DNA from: Acanthamoeba castellanii str. Neff
Lineage: Eukaryota; Discosea; Longamoebia; Acanthamoebidae
DNA: 64,000 nucleotides
Assembly (NCBI RefSeq): GCF_000313135.1
Contig: NW_004457390.1
Location: 73,159-137,158, forward strand
Direction: 5' to 3'
Part shown: in pieces, positions 32,549 through 44,020 of the stretch
Numbering within the stretch: the stretch's first letter is position 1
Layout of the letters: each line of letters starts with the position of its first letter
Notes under the pieces: model-generated
Databases searched by the model: none
What the model was told of the DNA's origin: nothing
Seen by the model: only the letters and a program-made list of their open reading frames with translations
Program-made: the position numbers and the translations under genes

Positions 32549-34880
32549 TCAGTGGGGGTAGGACCTGCGCGAGGGCGGGCTGAGGATCTTCTCGGCCATC
32601 GCAGCATCGACCGTGCCAACGAACTCCCACACCTGCTGCTGCTGTCCCGCCACCTGTCGCCGCAGCCAAGAGTTGAGTGCTGTGTGTGTCGTGCGTGTCG
32701 TGTCATGTCGTGTGTGTCGTGCTGGTGGAGGAAGAGGGTACCATTTGCGAGTACTCCTTGAATCGGGTGTCGGCGCGGACCCTATTCTCGGCCACCGCCC
32801 AGATGGCCAGCCAGTCCTTGACCGTCGGGTACCGCTTCTTGAGCTCCGTTTGCTTCTCTCTCTGGTCCTCCCTATGTTGTATCATACAACGACACACACG
32901 ACACACACACGACACACACACACAACACACACGACACACACAACCATGAGTGTTGGAGAGGGCTGAAGAAGAGAAGAATGACTGTACCTGATGTGGAGCA
33001 CGGAGGAGGGGGGTTTGCCGGCCTTCTTCTCCTCCTTGATCAGCGTCTTGGTGCTTTCGACCAGGGTCTCGATGTCGGCCTCGCGCTGGGCCTTCGTCTG
33101 CTGCAGCCGGACGAAGCGCAGGACGGCGGCCAGGGCCACCAGCGTGCCCACGATGTACCAGATGTGCTCCAGCACCACTCGCTGCAGCACACACGCATAC
33201 GGCACAACCACGTCGCTGCACACAAGTCGTGAGATTCACATCAAGGCGCGCATGTTGTGTGGTGTGTTTGTGTGTGTGTGTCGTGTGTGTCGTGTGTGTG
33301 TGTCGTAGGTACGTGGTGTCAAAGGTGTAGTTGCCGTTCGAGGCGCGGATGATGACGTTGCGGTGGGAGGTGGACCTCTGCAGGTCCTTCTTCAAGTCGA
33401 GGAAGGCCTCGTTGAACTTGGCCTCGTCCCACGGGAAGAGGGCCGCGTCCTTCATCTTCTGCTTAAGAATGTCGCGCAGCTCCTGCTCCTCCATGGGCAG
33501 CGCCGGCACCGGGTAGCCGCACTGGTGCTCGCCCGCGCGCAGGGCCAGCGTCTTGTGCGCGGCCTCCTTGCAGAACTCGAACGCGAGCGCGATCTCCTTG
33601 TCGCGCGCGCAGTGCACGCCGCCGCTCACCTCGTAGCCCCGCATGCACTTGATCAGCCGGCCGTCCTTGCACACGCCAAAGTTCGGGCAGTCGACGCAGG
33701 GCACCACCGGCTCGCGCGGGTTCTGCCGGTTGTCGCTCACGCCCGTGGTGTCGCAAAAGTAGGGCTTCTCGGCCTGCAGCAGGGACGGCAGCTGGCCGTA
33801 CATGAACAGACCCGCGCCCACGGCCACGGCGAGCACCAGCACGCCGAAGAGCCACATCGCCGCGCTGCTGCCGCCGGCGCTCTTCTTCCGGGCGTGCTGG
33901 AGGGCTATGATCTGACGCAGGTCGGGACCGGCGGAGGTGGTGGCCTTGGCGGTCGTGGCGGCCGGGGCGGGTGCCCCAAGCTTGGGGTAGGAGACGGCGC
34001 CGGTCGCGATCGTGGTGCGACGAGAGGCCGACGCCTTCGGGGAGAGGATCGGGGCGGATGAAGAGGAAGAGGAAGAGGAAGAAGAGGAAGAAGGCACTGA
34101 AGACGATGACGACGACGACGAAGAAGAAGGCTTCGTTGTTGAGACCGCAGGAGTCGTGGACACAACGTGTTGATCTGTGCAGGTGCGAGAAGTAATGGAG
34201 ACCGTCAGACTTCGGAGCTCGACGAAGAAGAGCAGTGGTGGGCTAAGTACCGGTGGTGGGCTGCTGCTCGGGCGCGAACAGGCGACGCGGCATGACGGCG
34301 GCAGGCGCGGCATCGGCTGTGCGAAGAGAGAGAGAGAGAGAAAACGGAAGAAGAAGAAGGTGTAAGCAACTGGGCGGTTTTCGGAGCACAATAGATTGAA
34401 CACCTTTAGCTGCAGGCGTGGTGGGGCCAGTCGGCACAGCCGACTTGGCGACGAGCTTGGTCTGTGTGAGTTTGGTCGGTGCTGCTTCCGTCGGCTCCGG
34501 GGCCAAGGCTGTGCCCAGAACCATTCATTTGCGAGCATTAATTGGGCGCCGTTAATCTCCATCAGCTTGCACAAATGGCCACGTGGAGAAAGTAGGAGAG
34601 GCGTACAATGAATGGTCCTTCGTCGATCCACGAGATCAGTCTTCGTTGCCCTCTCTTTGGCTGATGCGGCCGTTGTGGTGGAGGTGGGTCCAGGCGTGAG
34701 CGATTGCGATGCCGCGTTGCGGGCCTCGAGGAGGGGCACGATATGCTTGCGGTAGAGGTCGACGTAGAATCCCTTCTTTTCCTGATGCGCCGGCAGCTGG
34801 TCACCGAAACCATGTTGCGTGAGGACCGATTTGAGCTTCGGGATCGTTAACGAGTTGGGATCTGGGACTTGGTAGCTCAT
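32549..34880 (-). CDS. inner nuclear membrane protein, MAN1/Src1/Heh type
   Basis: Two-pass inner nuclear envelope protein. The N-terminal HeH/LEM-like helical motif is NSLTIPKLKSVLTQHGFGD, at residues 9-27. A Ser/Thr/Ala-rich nucleoplasmic linker of about 200 residues follows. TM1 is near LFGVLVLAVAVGAGLFMYG. The lumenal MSC domain has a conserved Cys pattern (CVDCPNFGVCKDG, CMRGYEVSGGVHCARD, GEHQCGY). TM2 is near HIWYIVGTLVALAAVLRF. The C-terminal nucleoplasmic segment contains YPTVKDWLAIWAVAENRVR and ends SRRSYPH. The order is that of Src1/Heh2 and MAN1, without an obvious RRM. It is divergent to SAP18 (240 bp apart) and convergent with the CLU gene (about 140 bp). Confidence 0.85.
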
Positions 34881-35120
34881 TTTTGATAAAAACGGGTGCA
34901 CGAGAGCTGAGAGACAATGGATGAGCCGGAGAGGATAGGAATGAGATCGATGATGAGAGCGCCAAAGGACGTCCACAGTTTTGGAGGGAAACCCAACGTT
35001 CTGACCTTCTCGAAATTTCCAGAAGAACAGGTCATGCTGACGTGGCACCAAGAAAAGGTGCGGAATGTTTTTTTCTTTTTCCACGATCTTTTAGATTTGA
35101 TCTTGATAGATAGAAATCAG
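34881..35120. promoter_or_regulatory. divergent promoter region, MAN1-like / SAP18
   Basis: 240-bp spacer between oppositely oriented start codons; both promoters must lie here or overlap. No specific element identified. Confidence 0.4.
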
Positions 35121-35899
35121 ATGGCAGCTGCAGGCCCGATCAGCGCGCGCCCGCCGGTGGTGATCGACAGAGAAAAGGTAGACACAGTCGTGCTGAACGT
35201 TGAATCCGAACAATTCCTTTAAATAGCATTCATGCCCCCCCCCCATAGTTGGCTTACTATTTCCTTGATCAACAGGTTTGCCCTCTTCTTCTGCGAGTAT
35301 TCATCAAGACCGGTGGCCACCACCGTGTTGAGGACTTCCAAGCACGTGGCCGAGAGCCCGCTGAAGAAGTGCAGATCTACACATGGTACCTCGTCCCCTC
35401 TCTCGCCCGCGAGCGTAGTGCGGGCATCTATTGGTGTGGAAAGGAGCGCGACAGACGGCGCGGCTGCACTGGCGGGCATTGGGTGGACCTCACTCACTAT
35501 ACTTTCGTCTGCAGGAAGGACGCCACGCTCCGTGAAATGGCGAACCTCGTCAAGGAGGTCAACGCCACTGCTCGCAACAGCCGTGCACGCATCTCCTTTG
35601 CTCTTGTGTTCCCTGACCACAGGTGAGCGGCAGCCTCCTTCTGCGCTCTCCGCACGCACAACGCCACCCCAAACGCGACACATCGCACACATCGCACACA
35701 TCACACACACACACACACACACACACATGCCGGACCACTGATGTTCTACTCGTGTTAATGATGGCACAGGGGTCGCTACCAGATGAAGAACGTCGGCGTG
35801 GTCTTCTCGGCCAAGCGTTCGGAGGACGACAAGAAGACGCTCGACTCTGTCCGCTTCGTGACGGGCGACTACCTCGACGTCGCCGTTTACGTCGAATAA
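35121..35899 (+). CDS. SAP18: SAP18, Sin3-associated / exon-junction ASAP subunit
   Basis: Ubiquitin-like adaptor of the Sin3-HDAC and ASAP/PSAP (RNPS1, Acinus or Pinin) complexes, nuclear. 134 aa from exons 35121-35177, 35276-35385, 35515-35622 and 35770-35899, all in phase. Signature blocks: PLLLRVFIKTGGHHRVEDF, VQIYTWKDATLREMANLVKE, RARISFALVFPDHRGRY, VGVVFSAKR and the end DYLDVAVYVE. The length is close to the family minimum. Start at 35121 because it gives the expected short N-terminus before REKVCPLLLR. Confidence 0.95.
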
Positions 35900-36096
35900 G
35901 CGGGTGGTGGGCTCCTCTTCATAGCCTTCTTGCCCTATGGCCCACGTTTCACATTGTTCGGCCGTCTTCATCAACACATCTGATAAAAAATAAAATAAAA
36001 TAAAAAACAAGACAAGAATGCCAACAATTTCGAAAAAAGGCGGGAAAACAAAGTACCCAACGATTGAAGCAAAGCAGAACAAGATCTATCTGAGAG

Positions 36097-38368
36097 ATGG
36101 GAAACGAAGCTTCGACGCCGATTCCGTACAATGTACAGGCCGAATGGCGCAAGCTGGTGAGCGGATCGCCCGCAGTGCCTGCTGGACGCGAGGGCCAGGT
36201 AGCGGCCTCGTGGGAAAACAAATTGTACATCTTTGGAGGGGGCTCGAGCGGCGGAACCCAACGGGCCGACATGTGGACCTTCGACCTGGGTATACCGACG
36301 TTGCTGACTTGCGCTCCTACACTTTTTACCTTCTTTAACTTCGATTTAACTCCTCACAGACTCGTCTGAGTGGAAGGAGGTCACCACGAGCGGCAATGGT
36401 ACTGTTCTTATGCTTCTTCGGTCATGCAAGATGAACCACCATCTCTCTTCTCTATTTGCCTGTCTTACCCTGCTCTTCTCTCGGGCACCCGACAGCCCCC
36501 TCCGCACGCACGGGCGCCTGCGCTGCGGTTGTCGATGGCCACATGTTCGTCTTTGGCGGCATGGACATGGAGCGAGGCTTCCTCGACGACTTCTACTGCT
36601 TCAACATCGGTACCACACGTCTCGCCTTCCCTCGACCAGAGTTTGTTTTGTATTGTGCTCTTACACTTCATCTCCACTCACTCTTGACCGTCTGACGATC
36701 ATTCCCCAGCCGAGGGGACGTGGGAGCAGGTGCAAGGCTCCGGAGAGGGACCCACGCCGAGGGACAAGAGCGCGGTCTGCGTCGTTGGCAAGTGCGTTGT
36801 TGCTGCGGCCCCATCATCGCACCCACTCCCGGCCGGGAGACCCACTTCTCACTTATCCACCTCCACCCGGCTCGCTCACCACACCAGGAAGCTCTATTTC
36901 TTTGGCGGATTCGGACCGGTCGAGGCCGAAGTGGAAATGCCCGATCGCGATGAAGCGTCGACGAACGCGGGCGAGGACGGCGCCGATGACGAGGGTGAGG
37001 AGGATGAGTACGAGGACGAAGGACCCGCCATGAGCTTCAACTGGTTCGACGATCTGTTTGTCTACGACACGGGTGCGTTTACATGGCTTGTGCCCTACCC
37101 AGATCCGCCGCTCGATCCCTACCTCGTGTTGTTCATGTGTGCCGTGTGTGTCATGTGTGTCATGTGTGTCGTGTGTTGTGCAACAGAATCGAAGGCCTGG
37201 CAGCAAGTACAGGCCAGCGGTGACATTCCTTCGCCTCGCGCTGCATTCGGGATGGACGTCGTGGGTGGCTCCATCTACGTTTTCGGCGGCAGAGACACCA
37301 CCAAGAGGCAGAACGATCTCTACGTGGTTCGTACACGCATCGCACCTCCAAACCGCTGTTCTCTGCGTTAATGAACTTCTCTTTTCGCTTCTTCTCGCTT
37401 CTTCTCATTAGCTTGATACCACGACCAACACTTGGACCAAGGTACGCTGGCATGGCTCGGCCTGGCGCTCCAGAACGTGGACTAAGGCTTGCCTCTGTGC
37501 CCCCGCCCCCCAATTGTGTTTGATTGCAGCCTTCGGTGTCTGGCGCGGTACCTGCGGAGCGTTCCTTCCACAGCTTCACATCGCTCGCGCCGGCCGGCAA
37601 GCAGCAGCTGGTGCTCTTTGGCGGGCTCTCCTCCACCAACGCCCTGCTCGACGATGTTCACGTCTTCGATATCGGTATGGCACACCATCTTATTTATTTA
37701 TTTTTATATAATAAATAATATTCTATTGTTTCAACTCAATTTGGACCACGTGCAGCTACGTCCGCTTGGGTGCAGCCGACCATCGCTGCCAACGACAGCA
37801 GGATCAACGCGCGCCGCTTCCATTCGGCCGTGCTTCACAACAGGTGGGTGAATCACAGTTCACTTCTGGAATTGTGCATGTCGGACTGCTCACCCCCCCC
37901 CCTCTTTGCTTCTTCGTGGCCTGCAGGTCGTTGGTGGTGTTCGGCGGGTCGAGCAATTTCAGTCCCGACACGCAGGAGTGCCTCACCTTCCACAGTGACA
38001 CATTCGCGCTCGATCTCGGCCCCGTCTTGGAAGCGGCGCCGGTCACCATTCCGCCGCCGGCAACAGCTGCCGCCAGCACCTCTTCTTCGTCTTCTTCCTC
38101 CTCCTCCGCGGCCCCGTCTGTGAGCTTCATATGTACCGCCTCCGCTTCTTTCTTCGTTCTTTTTCGTTCTTCGTTCTTCTTCGTTCTTCTTTTCATGATT
38201 ACTAATTGGCGATCAGCTTCGTCGGCTTCGACAGAAGGAGGAGCTGCCGGTGACGCCACGAGAGGGAAGAAGAGAAAGAGCGACGAGATCGAAAAGGGCG
38301 AGAAGAACGAGGAACCAGAAGGCCACGGCGGAGAAAAGGAAGCAGAGGAAGAGAAGAAGAGGGAGTGA
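36097..38368 (+). CDS. Kelch-repeat beta-propeller protein
   Basis: Five to six Kelch blades, each with a GG and spaced aromatic: KLYIFGGGSSGG, HMFVFGGMDMERGF, KLYFFGGFGPVEAE, SIYVFGGRDTTKR, QQLVLFGGLSSTN and SLVVFGGSSNFSP. An acidic loop (about 36940-37030) interrupts blade 3. After the propeller come a poly-Ser stretch and a basic, NLS-like tail GKKRKSDEIEKGEK, ending in Glu/Lys repeats at TGA 38366. The N-terminal MGNEAS could be myristoylated (Met-Gly-Asn), which would fit membrane location and conflicts with the NLS-like tail. Likely a scaffold or interaction protein; no enzyme domain is present. Confidence 0.85.
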
Positions 38369-38441
38369 GTGCGAGCCAATAACAGTTGTTCTTGCGAAAC
38401 TGCATTATCATCATCATACATGGTCACCATCATCGCCTTCA

Positions 38442-41400
38442 TCAGAAGCAGTCCTCCTCGTCCCACACGTCTTCGTCCCATTCCTCGCCGCCGCCGTCCG
38501 CCGGTTCGTCGTCGTCGTCGTCGTCTTCGTCGAACTTGAGGTCGATCGCCGCGCGCAGGGTCTGCGCGATGACCGAGAGCGACATGCTCGACTGCCGCTT
38601 TCGTTTCTGTGATTTGTTGATTGTAGTGTAGGGGCCCTCTGAGCTCTGATCACCCACGCGACACGACACGCAACACACAACACGCCGCGACACAATCGCA
38701 CACGCGAGTACCTTTCGGAGGGCTTCGATGTCTATCTTGTTGAGCTGCTTGCCGGCCTTGATCTGGGCCAACAGAGAAGTGTTACCGGGCACACTGAGCG
38801 CACAACAAAGCGAAGAAGAACATGAGCGACAATCTTCAATAAAAGATGCATAAATAAAATAGCAAAGAGAAATTCGCATTTTTTATAACATAAATATTAA
38901 ACATATAAATGTAGCAAAAGGTGAGAGTGATGGGAGTGGACCTCGTCTGTCCCGAGGAGGTGAGTGCGCTTGGCGGGGCTGGCGCCATTGGGGCCGCCGG
39001 GGCCATGGGCGCCGTCGGCGCTGCCGGAATCGCCGAAAACGATCCCGAGCGGTTGAACGCCGGCTGCTGAGTGTCGTGCGTGCGTGTCGTGTGTGCGTGC
39101 GTGCGGTGAGTTTGAAGACACGATGCATGCAGTGAAAAAGAAGAAAGGAACGAAAGAAGTGGTGGGCGCACCGTGGAAGCGGCTGGAGCGGCGGCCTGGG
39201 TGGTGAGGGTGCGCGCGACGGCGGTGACGCAGGCCACGAGAATCTGCGAGATCTGCGCCGAGAACGAGGCCGCCTTCTGGTTCGACGCGAAGCGCTGCTG
39301 GAAGGTCGCCAGCTTCGCCTGCACGCCGGCCAACTCCCGCAGCAGCTCATGGACCGACTGCGAACCGGTTGAGCACACACGCGATTTAGAACACTTTCGA
39401 CATGATCAAGCCGGCCCAGCGGGGCCATGCTGTGCCAGTGCGTACCTCCTCACGCTTCTTCTGCTCGATGGCGTATTCGATGAGTTCGTTCTCGGCCTTG
39501 GCCTGCGCGTCTTCGGCGGTGGCGATGGCGGTCTCCAACGTCTCCATTGTGGCCAACACCTATCAAGAGGGGGGTGAAAGAACGAAGCGCGATGAGAAGA
39601 GAGAAAGAACGAAGAGAAAGAACGAAGAATGAGAGGAGGGGGGGAAGAAGGTGGTTACCTGCCCGAGCCGCTGCACGATGGCTGCGTTTGCCTGGGTCCG
39701 CGCGTAGGAGCTCTTGCGGACGCTCTGTCGCGACGATTGCGCGTGGGTGGAGGTTCGACCAGCTCCGGCCGCCGCGGGCTTCTCGCCCACAGCGGCGCTC
39801 TTCTTTCCGTGCATGGCCTCCATCTTCTTCCTGCGCAAGGTGGTTAATCCTCAGCCCTCACTCCACCGCACACACGACACACCGCACGCACGACACGACA
39901 CGCACCACCGCACACGAGTGCGTGAGTGACGGGGAAGTGTACCTGGCAGCCTCTTTTCGCTGCAGGATGGTGTCCATCTCGCGCCTGGCGTTGTCCTTCT
40001 CGCGGCGTGCGGCCTCGAGCTTGCGGATCAGCTCCTCGCCCTCCCGTCTCAGCTGTTCGTCCGACACCGGCGCTGCGGCCGACGCCGACGCCGACACTGT
40101 CGAGCCCGAGCCCGAGCTGTAGTTGAACAATTAAATAAATAATCGATCAAATAATAATCCACGTCGGCTTACCTGGTCGTGGGCAAGGTGGTAGCCGACC
40201 CGGCACGGCCTCGCAGGTTCTTCAGCCTGGGGGAGGGGACACGGTGAGTCGATAAAAAAAGGTGAGCTGGGACCCACCTTGGGGGGGGGGAGTTGATGGC
40301 GTACCGATCGCCGTAGGAGGCCAGAGCGGCCTGAGGCGATTTGGTGGTGGCGGAGGCGGCCGAGGTGGAAGCGGCCGCCGACGACGGCGACGCCGACGGC
40401 GACGAGGACGAGGATGAGGACGAGGACGGAACCGCCGGCGAGGACGACGATCGGAACATGCCGCCGCCGCCGGTGGCCGGCGAGGCGGCCGGCGAGGAGG
40501 GAGTCGACAGCGTTGTGGTGGCCTTTGTGGTTGACGGCCCGGATGCCGTCGTCGGCGTCGGCGAGACGGTGATGGCGGGAGTGGTGGAGACGGAGGCTAC
40601 GGAGGTCGTCGTCTGCGAAGCCGCGCTCGAGGACGCAGGGGTGATCGCGGAGCCGCTTCCGCTCGAGGTGGAGGAGGCCAGCGACGACGCTGTGGCGCCG
40701 CTCTGGTTGCGTCGCCACGAGGGCGTGTTCCCAGAGCTGGAGGCCGACGACGACGCTGCTGACGGCGACGACGCGGTGGAAGGCGAAGACGCCGCAGAGA
40801 GGGTGAAGTTGCGGGGCAGGGTGTTGGATGCGTAGGTGCGCGCGGGCGAAGCACTGCCGGCGGCGCCCCACTTGCGGGCGCTCGTCGTGCCCGATGTCGA
40901 GCCCGAGGCTGCAGGGGTACTAGTCGTGGCCGCCGCCGCGGGGGTCGTCGAGGCCGAGGTCGAGGCTGGGGTGGACGAGGCGGCGGTCGAGCTGACGGTG
41001 CTCCCCCAGCGCCGGAGCGAGCCCGAGCCGGTGTTGGCGGGCGATGATGCAGGCGACGAAGAGGAGGCGGCCGCGGGCGTGGAATTCGTGGCAGCTGCGG
41101 CCGTGGCGGTGGGAGTCGACGCTGGCTTCACCGCAGGCGCCGAGGCGGTCGAAGCGAGGCTGGTGGGGGCAGCAGCGCGCGAGGTGGTAACTGACGGCGA
41201 CGAAGCCGAGATGGCGCTGTTGTAGCCCGGGCTGCTGCGAACACCGCTTGCCGACGCGGTCGCGGTCGCGGAGGAGGTCACGGTCGACGCAAAAGCGGGC
41301 GCGGGGCTCGCCGGCGCCGCGCTGTTGATGACCGCCGCCGAGGCCGCGGGCGCCTTCTTCTTGAACGAGAAGCCGCACTTGACGCAGAAGTTGGGACTTC

Positions 41401-41985
41401 CCTGCACGGCGAGAATTGTAAGCAAGCAAAGAATTGGAAGATGAATGAATGGCAGGTGTACCTTGTAGCCGGCACCGCACTTGCCGCAGTTGCCGTCCGG
41501 GTTCTGGCGGGCGAGCATGGACGCTCGCTTGAACGACGCGCCGCAAGCCGTGCAAAACGACGGCGTTCCCTGATAGGCGGTACACATTCAAAAATTAAAA
41601 TAAGATATTGATAAATAAGGTAAAAGGGATAGAAATAGAAATAGAATATATTTATATTACAAGTGAGCTTATTGTGGAGGTACCTTGAACGCGACCCCGC
41701 ACTTGTAGCAGTCGCCTGGTCACGCACGGTTACAAAAATGTAATACAAAAATAAAAAAAATGAAGGGAAGCACGCACCTCCGTTCATCTTGAAAATACGG
41801 CCCGGACCGTCTCGAGAAAAGAAGCAACAAGAGGACGACTCAAGGGTTTGCGTCGGGTGCCGCCTTACCCTCTGGTTGTGCCGGCAGAGCTCTTCTTCGT
41901 CCTCTCGCTTTGGTATTGCGGGCGGGAATGCGGTGTCGACACAATAAAAAAACAAAAAGCTGAAAAAAAAAGAGTTGTGGAGCAT
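38442..41985 (-). CDS. zinc-ribbon / coiled-coil protein with C-terminal WH2-central-acidic (WCA) module; candidate Arp2/3 activator
   Basis: In-phase exon chain. The N-terminal part has four CxxC pairs forming two ribbons: CYKC...CTAC and CGKC...CVKC, each followed by a [AS][FY]K-type strand. A very long Ser/Ala/Thr-rich exon follows (41400-40290), then coiled coils (EEGELIRKL-type heptads 40110-39950; 39550-39460; 39360-39300). A Pro/Ala segment (PAAPTAPMAPAAPMAPAPP) lies in 39066-38942, the WH2 motif LLAQIKAGKQLNKI in exon 38793-38712, and the central helix VIAQTLRAAIDLKF plus acidic tail with EEWDEDVWDEE in exon 38606-38442. This Pro-WH2-C-A order matches WASP/WAVE-family nucleation-promoting factors. 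Start uncertain: Met 41985 or the Met of MNGGDCYKC near 41785. No WH1, SHD or WASH N-domain seen. Confidence 0.7.
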
Positions 41986-42016
41986 TGATTGATTAATGAT
42001 ATCCAATTGAAGAGGA

Positions 42017-43832
42017 ATGGGAAACGTAAGGATGGGCAAGAGGCTCCTCCTTCCCCTGTTTCTCCTATTTATCGCTATTTTTTCGGTTGCATCGACGCTC
42101 GAGCTCGATTACGAGGAGGGACACGAAGTGGTGGCGCGCATTGCGGCACACGACGTGCAGGCAAAGAGCAACATCATCAAGGAGCTTGTGGATTTGGGCT
42201 TCGGTCCCGAATGCCCCAAATCGAATCAGTCCTATGTCGAAGTGAAGCTTCCCGAGATCGAACTGATGAAGCTGCAGCACCTGGCTTCCAATCTCACCAT
42301 TGTGGAGGACCCTACAAGAGAGGAATTCCTTCGATTCCTTGAGAGCAGCCGTTCGAGGGGAAAGAGAGGGGAGCGAGCGATCGATCCTAATGATCTCTAC
42401 AAGCACTACCACGATCAGAACCAGATCTCGAACTTCCTTGATGAGATCGTGCTCAAGTGCCCGAACATCGCGCGCAAGTACTCCATTGGCAAGACATTCC
42501 TCGGCGCCGAGCTCTGGGCCATTCGCATCACCGACAACCCTGGTACGCAGCGACCCATTAATAATAGGAATCCATCTTCCAACAGTTGTCGTTGGCTTTG
42601 GTTTGATGTGCAGAGGTGAACGAGGTCGGGGAGGTGGAGTTCCAGTACATCGCCAACATGCACGGCGACGAGGTCGTGGGTCGTGAGCTGTCGCTCTACT
42701 TCATCTACCACCTCTGCGACCAGTACCACCAGCCGCGCATCAAGGCCATCGTCGACAACACCGACATTCACATCTTGCCCACCATGAACCCTGATGGTGC
42801 GTGCGTGCGCGCGTGCGCCGAGCTTTAGTGCTGATCTCGTTCTTGACTCCAGGCTTTGCCGGCGGACGACGTGCCAACGGCCGCCGCAAGGATCTGAACA
42901 GAAACTTCCCTGATCAGTTCGACCCCACCACCTGGGGCCGCCCTAACCCGGTCTCCCCGCTCCCCCCGCTCGGCACCGGCTCTGGCGCCTTCGTCGCGCC
43001 GGTCGGCAACTTCGAGCCCGAGGTCGTCGCCGTGATGCAGTGGATGGGCGACCACAACTTTGCCCTCGCCGCCAACTACCACGGTGGGTCGGTCGTGGCC
43101 AACTACCCCTTCGACGGCAATCGCCAGCGGGAAAGCGGCCGATACGCCCCTTCTCCCGACGACCTCCTCTACAGGTACCGATCATCGCTGCCTTTCCTGT
43201 GCACCATCTTCTGGTCATTCGCAAGTCTCTAAGCAGTTGTATGTGTACGTCTCGTGCGTTCGTGCGTGTTGTGTGTCGTGTGATCGCACAGGCAATTGGC
43301 TCGCGTCTACGCAGCCAACAGTCAGACGATGTCTGGGTCGCGCGAGTTCCCGAGCGGCATCACCAACGGCGCCGACTGGTACGTGCTCTACGGCGGCATG
43401 CAGGACTATGCCTACCTGTGGCACGGCACCCTGCACATCACCGTCGAGCTCTCCGACGAGAAGTGGCCGGCCAAGGAGACGCTGATCTCGTTCTGGAACG
43501 ACAACCGCGAGTCGATGCTGGCCTACCTCGAGCAGACTAAGTACCGCGTGTGGGGCGTCGTCACCGACTGCGCCACCAAGGCGCCAATCACCGTCGGCAC
43601 CGTCATCGTCGAGGCCGAGTCGTGCCACTCCGCCAACTGCCGCATGCAGGCCGTCAAGCTCGACCGTGAGACGGGCGACTACCACCGCATCATGCCGCGG
43701 CCGTCCGCCACCACCAACTATGTCTTCACCGCGTCGAGCTCTGGCTACGCGCCCGTTTCCCACAGCGTGGCCGTGGGTCCCAGCACCGCGCTGCCGCATC
43801 GCCTCGACTTCTGCCTCAACAAGGCGAGCTAA
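42017..43832 (+). CDS. secreted zinc metallocarboxypeptidase, M14 (CPD/CPE/CPM-like)
   Basis: Removes C-terminal (typically basic) residues from peptides. 523 aa from exons 42017-42542, 42614-42796, 42853-43174 and 43292-43832. A cleavable signal peptide covers residues 1-27 (LLLPLFLLFIAIFSVAS). A propeptide-like region of about 95 residues comes next. The catalytic domain has zinc ligands in NMHGDEVVGRE (HxxE) and ANYHGGSVVANYP, substrate-binding residues in DLNRNFPDQFD and the general base Glu in TLHITVELSDEKW. The C-terminal 90 residues form the transthyretin-like beta domain usual in the N/E subfamily (YRVWGVVTDCATKAPI). All catalytic residues are present, so an active lysosomal or secreted enzyme is likely. 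Confidence 0.93.
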
Positions 43833-44020
43833 GATCTGGGTCGAGTCAAGCCATCAACTCATCGTGTAGTAATTCTTCCATCTCCTTTCTTTCTTTCTTT
43901 CTGATTTTATACTCCCGCGGTTGTGCCGCGGTAGTACAAAAGTGATAAATAATCCAATATCTATTCTTTTTAACCTTGTTTGTTATTTGAATGCCAAGAA
44001 TGTGCTTACCATAAGGCGAA
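43833..44020. other. intergenic
   Basis: 188 bp with a CTTT run; nothing else seen. Confidence 0.3.

Noticed and set aside
40341..41225. Plus-strand acidic ORFs opposite the Ser/Ala-rich exon
   Set aside because: Antisense shadows of a GC-biased low-complexity exon; no domain or splice support.
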